Assembly: GCA_032433765.1 (NCBI GenBank)
Contig: JAVIAB010000041.1
Span: 79,053,835 to 79,117,834 of the forward strand
DNA length: 64,000 nucleotides
Reading direction: 5' to 3'
Source of the DNA: Megaustenia siamemsis
Taxonomy: Eukaryota; Mollusca; Gastropoda; Stylommatophora; Ariophantidae
Of this stretch, positions 1-10,799 are shown piece after piece. Below the pieces are notes generated by a model. It saw only the letters and a program-made list of their open reading frames with translations, searched no databases and was not told the origin of the DNA. Numbering within the stretch: position 1 is the stretch's first letter; each line of letters starts with the position of its first letter. Made by a program: the position numbers and the translations under genes.

Positions 1-2441
1 AGTGCCTATTGTATGTCTAAGTGCCTACTGTATGTCTAAGTTCCTATTGTATGTCTAAGTTCCTATTGTATGTCTAAGTTCCTACTGTATGTCTAAGTTC
101 CTATTGTATGTCTAAGTTCCTACTGTATGTCTAAGTTCCTATTGTATGTCTAAGTTCCTATTGTATGTCTAAGTTCCTATTGTATGTCTAAGTTCCTATT
201 GTATGTCTAAGTTCCTATTGTATGTCTAAGTGCCTACTGTATGTCTAAGTTCCTATTGTATGTCTAAGTTCCTATTGTATGTCTAAGTTCCTATTGTATG
301 TCTAAGTTCCTACTGTATGTCTAAGTTCCTACTGTATGTCTAAGTTCCTACTGTATGTCTAAGTTCCTATTGTATGTCTAAGTGCCTATTGTATGTCTAA
401 GTGCCTATTGTATGTCTAAGTTCCTACTGTATGTCTAAGTTCCTACTGTATGTCTAAGTTCCTATTGTATGTATAAGTTCCTATTGTATGTCTAAGTGCC
501 TACTGTATGTCTAAGTTCCTATTGTATGTCTAAGTTCCTATTGTATGTCTAAGTGCCTACTGTATGTCTAAGTGCCTATTGTATGTCTAAGTTCCTACTG
601 TATGTCTAAGTTCCTATTGTATGTCTAAGTTCCTACTGTATGTCTAAGTTCCTATTGTATGTCTAAGTTCCTATTGTATGTCTAAGTTCCTATTGTATGT
701 CTAAGTTCCTATTGTATGTCTAAGTGCCTACTGTATGTCTAAGTTCCTATTGTATGTCTAAGTTCCTACTGTATGTCTAAGTGCCTATTGTATGTCTAAG
801 TTCCTACTGTATGTCTAAGTTCCTACTGTATGTCTAAGTTCCTACTGTATGTCTAAGTTCCTATTGTATGTCTAAGTTCCTACTGTATGTCTAAGTTCCT
901 ACTGTATGTCTAAGTTCCTATTGTATGTCTAAGTTCCTATTGTATGTCTAAGTTCCTATTGTATGTCTAAGTTCCTACTGTATGTCTAAGTTCCTACTGT
1001 ATGTCTAAGTTCCTACTGTATGTCTAAGTTCCTATTGTATGTCTAAGTTCCTACTGTATGTCTAAGTTCCTACTGTATGTCTAAGTTCCTATTGTATGTC
1101 TAAGTTCCTACTGTATGTCTAAGTGCCTACTGTATGTCTAAGTTCCTATTGTATGTCTAAGTTCCTATTGTATGTCTAAGTTCCTACTGTATGTCTAAGT
1201 GCCTACTGTATGTCTAAGTTCCTACTGTATGTCTAAGTTCCTACTGTATGTCTAAGTTCCTATTGTATGTCTAAGTTCCTACTGTATGTCTAAGTTCCTA
1301 CTGTATGTCTAAGTTCCTATTGTATGTCTAAGTTCCTATTGTATGTCTAAGTGCCTACTGTATGTCTAAGTTCCTATTGTATGTCTAAGTTCCTACTGTA
1401 TGTCTAAGTGCCTATTGTATGTCTAAGTTCCTACTGTATGTCTAAGTTCCTACTGTATGTCTAAGTTCCTACTGTATGTCTAAGTTCCTATTGTATGTCT
1501 AAGTTCCTACTGTATGTCTAAGTTCCTACTGTATGTCTAAGTTCCTATTGTATGTCTAAGTTCCTATTGTATGTCTAAGTTCCTATTGTATGTCTAAGTT
1601 CCTACTGTATGTCTAAGTTCCTACTGTATGTCTAAGTTCCTATTGTATGTCTAAGTTCCTACTGTATGTCTAAGTGCCTACTGTATGTCTAAGTTCCTAT
1701 TGTATGTCTAAGTTCCTATTGTATGTCTAAGTTCCTACTGTATGTCTAAGTTCCTACTGTATGTCTAAGTTCCTATTGTATGTCTAAGTTCCTACTGTAT
1801 GTCTAAGTGCCTACTGTATGTCTAAGTTCCTATTGTATGTCTAAGTTCCTACTGTATGTCTAAGTTCCTACTGTATGTCTAAGTTCCTACTGTATGTCTA
1901 AGTTCCTACTGTATGTCTAAGTTCCTACTGTATGTCTAAGTGTCTACTGTATGTCTAAGTGCCTATTGTATGTCTAAGTGCCTATTGTATGTCTAAGTTC
2001 CTATTGTATGTCTAAGTTCCTATTGTATGTCTAAGTTCCTATTGTATGTCTAAGTTCCTACTGTATGTCTAAGTTCCTATTGTATGTCTAAGTGCCTACT
2101 GTATGTCTAAGTTCCTATTGTATGTCTAAGTTCCTACTGTATGTCTAAGTTCCTATTGTATGTCTAAGTTCCTACTGTATGTCTAAGTTCCTATTGTATG
2201 TCTAAGTTCCTATTGTATGTCTAAGTTCCTACTGTATGTCTAAGTTCCTATTGTATGTCTAAGTTCCTACTGTATGTCTAAGTTCCTATTGTATGTATAA
2301 GTTCCTACTGTATGTCTAAGTGCCTACTGTATGTCTAAGTTCCTATTGTATGTCTAAGTGTCTATTGTATGTCTAAGTGCCTACTGTATGTATAAGTTCC
2401 TATTGTATGTCTAAGTGCCTATTGTATGTCTAAGTGCCTAC
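1..2441. repeat. 19-bp satellite array, about 128 copies, in AK2 intron 2
   Basis: The unit is agttcctattgtatgtcta, repeated head to tail from the window edge to about 2441, so the true length is unknown. Copies differ almost only at two sites (t or g at unit position 4, t or c in tattg/tactg), plus rare changes such as gtataag. There is no coding potential. It lies downstream of AK2 exon 2 on the minus strand and therefore inside AK2 intron 2. Confidence 0.97.
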
Positions 2442-2529
2442 AGTGATAAACTATGAATCATTGAATGTAACAAAAATAACTTTCAGCAAGGTCTATGTCC
2501 TAGCCCAATAAAACAAGACTGAGACTCAC

Positions 2530-2575
2530 CTGTTGACAAATGACACACGCAGTATGTTTCAGCCAGTAGTGGAGC
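2530..2575 (-). CDS. AK2: Adenylate kinase 2, exon 2 (partial gene)
   Basis: This 46-bp exon is flanked by an acceptor (ttgttgcag) and a donor (gtgagtctc). Read from phase 0 it encodes APLLAETYCVCHLST plus one base of a Gly codon. This matches the segment that follows the P-loop in AK2, where the family has a CVCHLATGD-type motif leading into the AMP-binding region. It joins in frame to exon 1 at 8344, whose last codon is the Gln of GKGTQ. The remaining exons (rest of the AMP site, lid and core) must lie left of position 1, beyond the 19-bp satellite. The exon is too short for an ORF caller. I recognise it by motif and phase, not by a database search. Confidence 0.9.
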
Positions 2576-2695
2576 CTGCAACAAGTTATCAAGATGTAGT
2601 AAATGAAGAAATCTCTACAATAAAGGGCAGCTCCAAGAATAAAATACAAATATGAGACACACTGCATGACTAAATAAAGTATAAAGTCAAGATTA

Positions 2696-2947
2696 AAAAG
2701 TAAAGTACCCCCGTCACACCGTGTGGCGTATAGGGAATATGGCGTTAGTGACCATAAATTTTACAGACCTTCAGTACATGATTTTTGGGGTAATGTGGTC
2801 GGTATTACGCCCGTGCCGCTTTACTTTCCCAGAAACAATCCGGTACCCATTTAAGGCTGGGTGAACCCGGAAGCCGTCGGTTGGGATCGAACCCTCCCTC
2901 TTGTCCTTTGTAGTCCAGTTCACTAACCACTGAGCTATTGCGGCTCC
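2696..2947 (-). mobile_element. tRNA-derived SINE, family A, copy 1
   Basis: On the minus strand the element starts with a tRNA-like head: an A-box-like tagctcagtgg and a B-box gggttcgatccc near 2893-2925. The body is shared with copies at 13336-13592, 37311-37490 and 52031-52289. The 3' end is at the left, in an agtaaagtaccccc tail. It is an RNA polymerase III type SINE by structure; no protein is expected. Confidence 0.88.
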
Positions 2948-3041
2948 CTACAAAGTCAAGATTACTTCAAATTAATTCATATTGTGCTAAAAGATTGTTT
3001 CCCTACAGGTCTGACACAAGTATATTCTGTTAGCAAAGAAA

Positions 3042-3335
3042 GATAATGTAGTCTTTGTTCTAATTGAAAAATATAATGTAGTCTTTGCTCTAATTGCAAA
3101 ATATAATGTAGCCTTTGTTTTAATGATGACATATAATGTAGTCTTTGTTTTAATGATATATAATGTAGTCTTTGTTCTAATTGAAAAATATAATGTAGTC
3201 TTTGCTCTAATTGCAAAATATAATGTAGTCTTTGTTTTAATGATGATATATAATGTAGTCTTTGTTTTAATGATATATAATGTAGTCTTTGTTTTAATTG
3301 CAAAAAATATAATGTAGTCTTTGTTCTAATGATGA
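3042..3335. repeat. 27-30-bp minisatellite (tataatgtagtctttgtt units)
   Basis: About eleven copies of a tataatgtagtctttgtt core are joined by short A/T-rich linkers that alternate among three types (ctaattgaaaaa, ctaattgcaaaa, ttaatgata). The alternation suggests a small higher-order unit. Open frames on both strands here are only the stop-free repeat. Confidence 0.9.
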
Positions 3336-3379
3336 AGAAAAGTAATCTAGTTTCTTCTCAATTGCAGACAAAAAGAAGG

Positions 3380-3590
3380 TGAAGCAGCAACAGCATCAGT
3401 TAGCAGCAACAGCATCAGTTAGTAGCAACAGCATCAGCTAGCAGCAACAGCATCAGTTAGTAGCAACAGCATCAGCTAGCAGCAACAGCATCAGTTAGTA
3501 GCAACAGCATCAGTTAGTAGCAACATCATCAGTTAGCAGCAACAGCATCAGTTAGCAGCAACAGCATCAGTTAGTAGTAACAGTTGTACA
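3380..3590. repeat. 19-bp minisatellite (agcaacagcatcagtta units)
   Basis: About eleven head-to-tail copies of a 19-bp unit with a core agcaacagcatcag; the linker varies between ttagt, ttagc and ctagc. Confidence 0.92.
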
Positions 3591-3865
3591 ACCAGAGTTT
3601 TGAATGGAACAAGACACTTGGTAGAGCAGAGATTAGTGCCATGAAAGTAGAGACCACACAACCAAACATTTCATAGCTGATAACTGTAAGAAAGTGTTAT
3701 TGCTGTATACACAGAGGAGACCGTGCTGTGAGTGGGTTGGGATGGGGTTCAAGGTCAGTGTCATGTGAACAATCGACAGAGTGAAGCATCTTAATCTGCA
3801 TGAACCTCAAGAACGAGAATTAAGATTGAAGTCATCTCTGCTGCCCACAAATGAGTTTCATAGAT

Positions 3866-3999
3866 GTCTGACTGTTGAATGACCATGTCTGACTGTTGAA
3901 TGACCACGTCTGACTGTTGAATGACCACATCTGACTGTTGAATGACCATGTCTGACTGTTGAATGACCATGTCTGACTGTTGAATGACCACGTCTGACA
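3866..3999. repeat. 21-bp minisatellite (tgactgttgaatgaccatgtc)
   Basis: About seven copies of a 21-bp unit with core ctgactgttgaatgacca. The period is a multiple of three, so frames stay open on the minus strand. This explains the apparent small proteins here. Confidence 0.92.
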
Positions 4000-4730
4000 T
4001 AATCAGCACATTGAAAGGCACAAAACAAACATGAGTGACATACACAAAAGCCTAGAACTTTGAAAAGCTTGTTTGGATACACTGTCCAGAGATCATTCAG
4101 AGGTCTGTGACAACAAAAGATCTAATAGGTTAATCTCAAGTCATGGTGGGGATGATAGACAAGAGCAATGTTTCAAGTTAAGAGATACCACAACAATTTT
4201 ATGTTCATCATTGACAAAGCTTTTGATGAGAATGTCATGCACAAACTGCATCAAATTAGAAAATAAAATGTCTAACAAATAGGAAAGGAAGTTTCCACCC
4301 AAATAAATCATTAAATTAAGGGCACCCTCTGCCCTAAAAAACCAATATGAACCCATCTTATATAGCTAACCTCAACTCTAGGGGCAGACAACTGTCAAAA
4401 TGGGGCCCATGATATACACCTATGTTCCTCTAATTCACTTTGAAGTAAACTTAAATCACTTCAAATTCATAACTTATTTTTTTTTTTTTTTTATAATTGA
4501 CATGCAGACATGACTTATGTATTATTTTATTTTATGTTTTTCAAATTTTGCTTACTCCAGTGGCTAACTAGTTATACTTTTTTAAATAATAAATAAATAA
4601 AAAAAAAATATATATATATATCCACCCTCTTCTTTTCTTCCTCATTTACCTTTCAGTGTTAAGGGGAGATATAATTTGCTGTCTTTTGCACTTCTGTTTG
4701 CCTCTGCTACTGTTATATTTACTAGTGTTT
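4000..4730. other. No gene seen; A/T-rich AK2 intron sequence
   Basis: I see no recognisable exon, SINE or LINE motif between the 21-bp array and the LINE remnant. The stretch holds a poly-T run near 4480-4495 and an A-rich to TA microsatellite near 4595-4620. Confidence 0.6.
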
Positions 4731-4990
4731 CTAATATTCCATCAATCTAACTTTTTTGTTGTCTGCCCCTGAGTCTGGTATTCTCAAAACGTGTATTAAA
4801 GGCTCATTGTGTTTTGATCTTTCTGCCTTGTCTCGTAGCCAAACCATTTTACTTGTTGTTTCTTTATATATACTATGGTGGGAATTATTCCTAGTTTTTT
4901 TTTTCAGTTCTTCACTTCTGATCTTATCTCTCAGGCTGTTTCCAGCCATTTGTCTAACACATTTCATCTCGGTAGTGGTTATTTTTACCC
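4731..4990 (-). pseudogene. LINE reverse transcriptase C-terminal remnant (RTE-like)
   Basis: The minus strand encodes a stretch with IRSEELKKKTRN and YKE, followed by LRDKAERS. A similar segment lies at 42060-42500. This arrangement resembles the region after the catalytic core in RTE-like non-LTR elements (RIRSEELR...I...RLKWLGH). It lies in AK2 intron 1 and is truncated at both ends with no complete domain. Assignment rests on resemblance between the two copies and on general family knowledge, so it is tentative. Confidence 0.45.
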
Positions 4991-5303
4991 CATTTTAATA
5001 AAAAAATTATTATGATAATTGTTTTAAGAAAGTACCTTAGTCAGTGAATGATAACCAATGAAAGCAAGTTAATTGTGGATGCACTGTGAGGTACTGGACC
5101 AATTGTATGTATACACAGTGTCAACTGTTGAAAGTGAATAGTAACTATCTGTTTGTGTCTTGAGTGCTCATTATTCACCATTATGCTGTGATGTAAGCTC
5201 TAACTACATTACATGATGTAAGTGAAACCAGGCTGAAGCTTCGTTGAGTCATTTGACGATGACTTTACAGTAATAAAATGAGTTGTTTGTGATGATTGTG
5301 AAT

Positions 5304-7040
5304 CAGAATAGAAGAGATAACACTAGTAACATGGCAAATGAGAGGAGATAACACTGGTAACATGGCAAATGAGAGGAGATAACACTAGTAACATGGCAAA
5401 TGAGAGGAGATAACACTAGTAACATGGCAAATGAGAGGAGATAACACTAGTAACATGGCAAATGAGAGGAGATAACACTGGTAACATGGCAAATGAGAGG
5501 AGATAACACTAGTAACATGGCAAATGAGAGGAGATAACACTAGTAATATGGCAAATGAGAGGAGATAACACTAGTAACAGCAAATGAAGAGAGGAGGCAA
5601 CATTAGTAACAGCAAATGAAGAGAGGAGGCAACATTAGTAACAGCAAATGAAAAGAGGAGGTAACACTAGTAACAGCTAATGAAAAGAGGAGCTAACACT
5701 AGTAACAGCAAATGAAGAGAGGAGGTAACATTAGTAACAGCAAATGAAGAGATGAGACAACATTAGTAACAGCAAATGAAGAGGGGAGGCAACATTAGTA
5801 ACAGCAAATGAAGAGAGGAGGCAACATTAGTAACAGCAAATGAAGAGATGAGGCAACATTAGTAACAGCAAATGAAGAGAGGAGGCAACACTAGTAACAG
5901 CAAATGAGAGGAGGTAACACTAGTAACAGCTAATGAAAAGAGGAGGTAACACTAGTAACAGCAAATGAGAGGAGGTAACACTAGTAACAGCAAATGAGAG
6001 GAGGTAACACTAGTAACAGCAAATGAGAGGAGGTAACACTAGTAACAGCTAATGAAAAGAGGAGGTAACACTAGTAACAGCAAATGAAGAGAGGAGGTAA
6101 CACTAGTAACAGCAAATGAGAGGAGGTAACACTAGTAACAGCAAATGAGAGGAGGTTAACTTTAGTAAGAGTACATTTTGAGAGGAGGTAACGCTAGTAA
6201 CAGTAAAAGAAGAGAGGATGTTAACTTTAGTAAGAGTAAATTTTGAGAGGAGGTAACGCTAGTAACAGTAAAAGAAGAGAGGAGGTAACACTAGTAACAG
6301 CAAAAGATGAAAGGTGGAAACGCTAGTAACAGTAAATGAGAGGAGGTTAACTTTAGTAAGAGTAAATTTTGAGAGGAGGTAACGCTAGTAACAGTAAAAG
6401 ATGAAAGAAGGAAACGCTAGTAACAGTAAAAGATGAAATGAGGAAACGCTAGTAACAGTAAAAGATGAAATGAGGAAACGCTCGTAACAGTAAAAGATGA
6501 AATGAGGAAACGCTCGTAACAGTAAAAGATGAAATGAGGAAACGCTCGTAACAGTAAAAGATGAAAGGAGGAAACGCTAGTAACAGTAAAAGATGAAATA
6601 AGGAAACGCTAGTAACAGTAAAAGATGAAAGGAGGAAACGCTAGTAACAGTAAAAGATGAAATGAGGAAACGCTAGTAACAGTAAAAGATGAAATGAGGA
6701 AACGCTAGTAACAGTAAAAGATGAAATGAGGAAACGCTAGTAACAGTAAAAGATGAAAGGAGGAAACGCTAGTAACAGTAAAAGATGAAAGGAGGAAACG
6801 CTAGTAACAGTAAAAGATGAAATGAGGAAACGCTAGTAACAGTAAAAAATGAAATGAGGAAACGCTAGTAACAGTAAAAGATGAAAGGAGGATATGCTAG
6901 TAACAGTAAAAGATGAAATGAGGAAACGCTAGTAACAGTAAAAGATGAAAGGAGGATATGCTAGTAACAGTAAAAGATGAAAGGAGGAAACGCTAGTAAC
7001 AGTAAAAGATTAAATGAGGAAATGCTACTAACAGTAAAAG
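5304..7040. repeat. 31-32-bp minisatellite, about 55 copies, drifting along its length
   Basis: Three successive subtypes occupy the array: a gagataacactagtaacatgg type (5304-5575), a gaggcaacattagtaacagc type (about 5575-6150), and a gaggaaacgctagtaacagt type (about 6180-7040). The shared core is (a)acgctagtaacag or acactagtaacag. The stepwise change suggests expansion at different times. It lies in AK2 intron 1. Confidence 0.95.
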
Positions 7041-7254
7041 AGAGGGCAAAATCTTGAAAACGTAAAGATAAGGGCAGACCAAAGTCAAAGATGAAATGAA
7101 CGAATGAAGGTGAACAAAATAAAAGTGAGAAGAAGAAAGGCAGAGGTAAAAAAAAAAAATAAGTTCATTTATGAGTTTAGCATCCCAAATTATCCCTGCT
7201 TGGGAGTAGTGTCCCCTTGCATTTTATTCCATCACTCTCAAATCTATCATTAGA

Positions 7255-7590
7255 AGAGCCCTGGTGGACTGTCATGTCTTAAGACAAGACGCCGGTCTAG
7301 AGACAGAGAGATTCTGGGTTCAAATCTTGGCTGCACTAGTTGGGATTTTTATTTATGATTTATCTGCTGCAAGTACCCCTGGTCTCACCAGTGAGGGCCT
7401 GCTTGAACCGTCAATTAGACATTGACGGAAAAAATATTAATATTAGCATCTCCGAAGACGGAGTTTTCTGATTGTGCCGCGAGGGATCCCTGTGCACAAG
7501 GCTGCAAGGAAAAAACGGACTAACATGCAAAATTTGGTTCCTAGTCTCTAGGGACTTCCCCAGAGGTGCAAGCTGGTGAATGGAAAATAA
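7255..7590 (+). mobile_element. tRNA-derived SINE, family B, copy 1
   Basis: The 5' part carries a pol III style head with a B-box gggttcaaatc around 7317-7330, preceded by aagacgccggtctagagac. The body and tail (tccgaagacgg, then ttcctagtctctagggactt, then agctggtgaatgg) match the element at 39367-39660 and its displaced tail at 40001-40025. It lies in AK2 intron 1. Confidence 0.8.
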
Positions 7591-7599
7591 AAAGAAAGA

Positions 7600-8340
7600 A
7601 AAGAAGACCCCTGGGGTTAGGTTTAGGAATAGCCTACAGACAGCTAACCCTAGGTCTGGTGGAAAACATAAAGTGCACAAAAATTGAAACATTTATTTGA
7701 TAATTCAGGTATGTCTGGTCAGTGAGGAAGATCACTCGTTTAGCAAAAATAATTTGGGACTCTATAAACGTAAATTACCAAAAAGAAAATTGCAGAAATA
7801 GGGGAAACTGTTATGTTTTGTAGGGCAGCACTGTTGCTGTGTGTGTGATGAAAGAAGCATGTTGTGTGGAAATACAACCTACTTAGTCTACGCCTACTTG
7901 CATAACCGGTTTTAAAGTCAGGTGACCAGTTCGACACTCAAACACTGGATGAATTTTGATTTTGTTTTCTGGTTCTGTAACTTAACTAGTAGTAACAGGA
8001 GGGACGTACCTGGCGCACTGCTGACTCTTGAGTCTGATGATCGAGTCACGACACAAGTATCATATATATATATTGTAGTATTTTACTAAGTGAAGTGGGG
8101 AGTATATATAGTAAGCATAGTGTATGACTGTACTACTAACTACTGTATATTTATAATAAATTTTATTAGAAGTAGTAGGGTACAACCGTACCGTACCGGA
8201 CCGTACAGTTACAGGTAACCTGGTAACGACGATAGTAGACTTAGACAAATATATATATGATCATCGTGTCACTTCCGAACAGAAATAACTGAATTGTAAA
8301 GTGCAGTTTTCTAAGAATATTAATTCTGGTAATAAATATC
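7600..8340. other. No gene seen; AK2 intron 1
   Basis: Unique sequence with TA-rich parts near 8060-8250. No further AK2 exon or transposon signature was recognised. Confidence 0.6.
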
Positions 8341-8343
8341 AAC

Positions 8344-8430
8344 CTGCGTTCCTTTTCCTGAACCTGGTGGGCCCAACAAAACGGCATTCACACCCTGAGG
8401 TAGTCTGTCTGGTCGTCGTGGTGGAGCCAT
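8344..8430 (-). CDS. AK2: Adenylate kinase 2, exon 1 (start codon and P-loop)
   Basis: AK2 interconverts ATP plus AMP with two ADP, normally in the mitochondrial intermembrane space. This 87-bp exon encodes exactly 29 codons from an ATG at 8430: MAPPRRPDRLPQG, then VNAVLLGPPGSGKGTQ. The GPPGSGKGTQ segment is the Walker A phosphate-binding loop of adenylate kinases, and the short N-terminal extension before VLLGPPG is typical of AK2. The start context aagATGg is strong, and the donor is CAG|GTTGAT. Exon 2 (2530-2575) follows in the same phase after a 5.8-kb intron filled by arrays and SINEs. Upstream (8431-8620) I see no TATA box. Identity is by motif; confirmation needs the downstream exons outside the window. 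Confidence 0.93.
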
Positions 8431-8689
8431 CTTGTCTCGGCGAGTACAAAGGTCAAGTAAAAACATTCACCCGAAAACGTGCAGTTCAAAAAAGAAACGG
8501 CTCGCTCTCAGCTTGGTGGACTTATGGTTGCTTTCTTATGGTACTGAGCTGAGTGGTTCCTTGTGTTTTTATATCTTATTTGTGTGTGTGTGTACCTGTT
8601 TGTTGTTTCATTAGTTATAAGTTCCGATAGTTTCACGAGTTCTCATCATCAAGTGCCAAACTGGTTGGCTAAGGCGATCATGTCTTTCC

Positions 8690-9100
8690 TGACTTTCCAC
8701 AATGTTCTATCCACTGTACATCGCATCAATTCTGTTGTTGACTGTTTTCCATGCCAAAACACCAAGCCCGCGATCTTTCTTTCCTTGTATTTTGCCAGTT
8801 ATAACCAAGTATTCCAGCCTTCCTCTTTTAATAATGTGCTCGAAAAATGTCGATTGTTTCTTTCTGATATTTCGGGTTCCCTTTTTGTGTTGGTCTCTTT
8901 GAGAATGTTCTCGATAATCTTTTTAGCTGTCCATGAACTATCAACATTCTTCTGAAAAATCACATCTCTGTGACCTCAAATCGACTTATTTGTTTATCTG
9001 CTGTCTATCACTCACTTCCATATGTCAGAATTTGCTCTACATAGCACCTCTGATATCCTTAAACTTAATTTGCTTGCTTGCTTGCGTTCGCCCGATGACT
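8690..9100 (-). pseudogene. RTE-like LINE 3' ORF remnant
   Basis: Minus-strand translation with several stops and frameshifts shows fragments of the form MDS*K, KRGRLEYLVITGKIQGKK and RIDAMYSG. These match the order of the C-terminal part of RTE-like reverse transcriptase proteins (WTAKK...RQ..FFGHI.R..LEYL..TGKI.G...RG). A close relative lies at 19321-20095. It is decayed and has no intact frame. Confidence 0.65.
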
Positions 9101-9109
9101 AAAGTATTC

Positions 9110-9470
9110 TGGTAGACTAGAATATTCCTCTTCATCATCCGCCCTTAAAAGGACGTTAAGTGGGCGTGTCTGCGTTGTGTTGTGGTTTGCAGTATAACTG
9201 TTATATTTGCGCCTTTCGGCCCAACACATCCGACTTCAGCACGACATTTTTGAGTACCGGGTTGTCTTCCCTTTTTTGATCCCTGCACGCTTGGCCAGAC
9301 TAGACAGGTTAGTATGTTACTAGAGGCACCACGGAGAGGTGGAGCAGGGTCTGGATGGTTTTGGCTCACCGATCCTGGCGCAAGCCGTCAGCTGTGGGTC
9401 GCTGACAACTTCCAGCTCTGGTGCTGGGAGGCGCGCCTTCGCCTCTTAACTTAATTTAACAAAGTGTGTA
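9110..9470. repeat. Dispersed non-coding repeat, copy 1
   Basis: It contains catcatccgccct, cgttgtgt and taccgggttgtctt in the same order as at 21495-21690. A weaker relative with the gatgcgctgtgtcgct part lies at 46945-47060. The end ggcgcgccttcgcctc was not seen elsewhere. Its class is unknown. Confidence 0.5.
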
Positions 9471-9479
9471 TGAGCTTAT

Positions 9480-10200
9480 AGCTTTATTATTGTTTGTATC
9501 TGCACAAGCCTCCATATCCTCAGATACAGTGGCTGCCATCTTTGATTAGTATAGTCACTGCCGCCGTGGGGTCTATTGGGCGGCTCCAGGTCATTACATA
9601 CACATGGCAGGCACATTCTCTGATTCCATACCGGATAGGTCGCAGCCTGGGTTAACTCAACTGTCAGCGATGAAGGCTCGATACCTGAAATATCGACTAG
9701 AGTAATTGGGAGATGTTTGCTTAGTCTGTCTACCCTGACATTCTCATAGACCCTGGGTCATGACCTCGTCTGTCCCCTGGTCTTATCACGTGGCTATTCA
9801 CCCAGTTAGACCTTCTACTGCCACTCGACCAGCTTTCTCTCATTATGAGCGGACGGATTCATTTCTACCACAGCTAAGTCTCAATTTTTATACTTTATTA
9901 TTCTCTATACACACATATAGGCCTACTATATTTCCACCTTTGACCTATCCTTCATCGTGTAGCACATCCCTCTCTCGTTTCATCATTTCATGTCTTGCTC
10001 ATCTGCCTACTTTCCCTTGACCTGACTGTCCCTATCATCCTAGATGTAGCAATAGATATCTGTTTCCCAACGTTTGTTATTGTTCTCGTTTTCTGAGGAA
10101 GGCAACATGGCCGAAACGTCAGTATTTTGCTGTGTTCCTTTTATGTAAAGCTGTCACTGTACCTTGTGGAAGTGTAAGTTACACCCCACTTCTTGCTACC
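9480..10200. other. No gene seen; contains a TTCTGAGGAAGG...GGCCGAAACGTC motif
   Basis: Intergenic sequence between AK2 and the 54-bp array. The only notable feature is the motif near 10093-10124; a relative occurs in inverse orientation near 14268-14302. Confidence 0.5.
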
Positions 10201-10202
10201 CA

Positions 10203-10590
10203 TACTTGGTGAATATTGGTCGTTGAGAACAGTTCAAGACAGCTTTGATCAACGTACACTTGGTACATATTGGTCGTTGAGTACAGTTCAAGACAGCTTT
10301 GATCAACGTACACTTGGTACATATTGGTCGTTGAGTACAGTTCAAGACAGCTTTGATCAACGTACACTTGGTACATATTGGTCGTTGAGTACAGTTCAAG
10401 ACAGCTTTGATCAACGTACACTTGGTACATATTGGTCGTTGAGTACAGTTCAAGACAGCTTTGATCAACGTACACTTGGTACATATTGGTCGTTGAGTAC
10501 AGTTCAAGACAGCTTTGATCAACGTACACTTGGTACATATTGGTCGTTGAGTACAGTTCAAGACAGCTTTGATCAACGTACACTTGGTAA
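10203..10590. repeat. 54-bp minisatellite, seven nearly identical copies
   Basis: Each unit runs gtacagttcaagacagcttt, gatcaacgtacacttggtac, then atattggtcgttga. Copies 2 to 7 appear identical, and the first differs slightly (gaatattgg, gagaacag). The length is 18 codons without stops in several frames, so 126-134-residue open frames appear on both strands. I regard these as repeat artefacts. Confidence 0.95.
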
Positions 10591-10631
10591 TTATTGAGAA
10601 AAAAATATTTCCCTTAAGGAATATTTTATAA

Positions 10632-10790
10632 CAGTGTAGTCCAACCTTTTGTTACCCGAGGGCCCGAACACAATGATCTGGAGTCATGGGCAATCATATA
10701 TCTGTGTGTGTGTGTGTTGTGTGTGTGTTGTGTGTGTGTGTGTGTATGTTGTGTGTGTGTGCGTGCGTGCGCACGGGTAAAGATTGCAAC
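10632..10790. repeat. hAT-like terminal motif followed by a GT microsatellite
   Basis: cagtgtagtccaacctttt at 10635 resembles the end of hAT elements (CAGTG..TCCAACC). No partner end or 8-bp duplication was found. A (GT)n tract fills 10704-10775. Confidence 0.4.
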
Positions 10791-10799
10791 AGTATTGGT

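Noticed and set aside
8336..8350. 15-base match atatcaacctgcgtt between the AK2 exon 1 donor and 11908-11922
   Set aside because: A match of this length is expected by chance in 64 kb compared with itself; flanks do not align.
10179..10597. Proteins on both strands over the 54-bp array
   Set aside because: Same cause: unit length of 18 codons with no stops.
10635..10655. Complete hAT element starting at cagtgtagtccaacc
   Set aside because: No second terminus or matching 8-bp duplication could be found nearby; only a possible end is noted.
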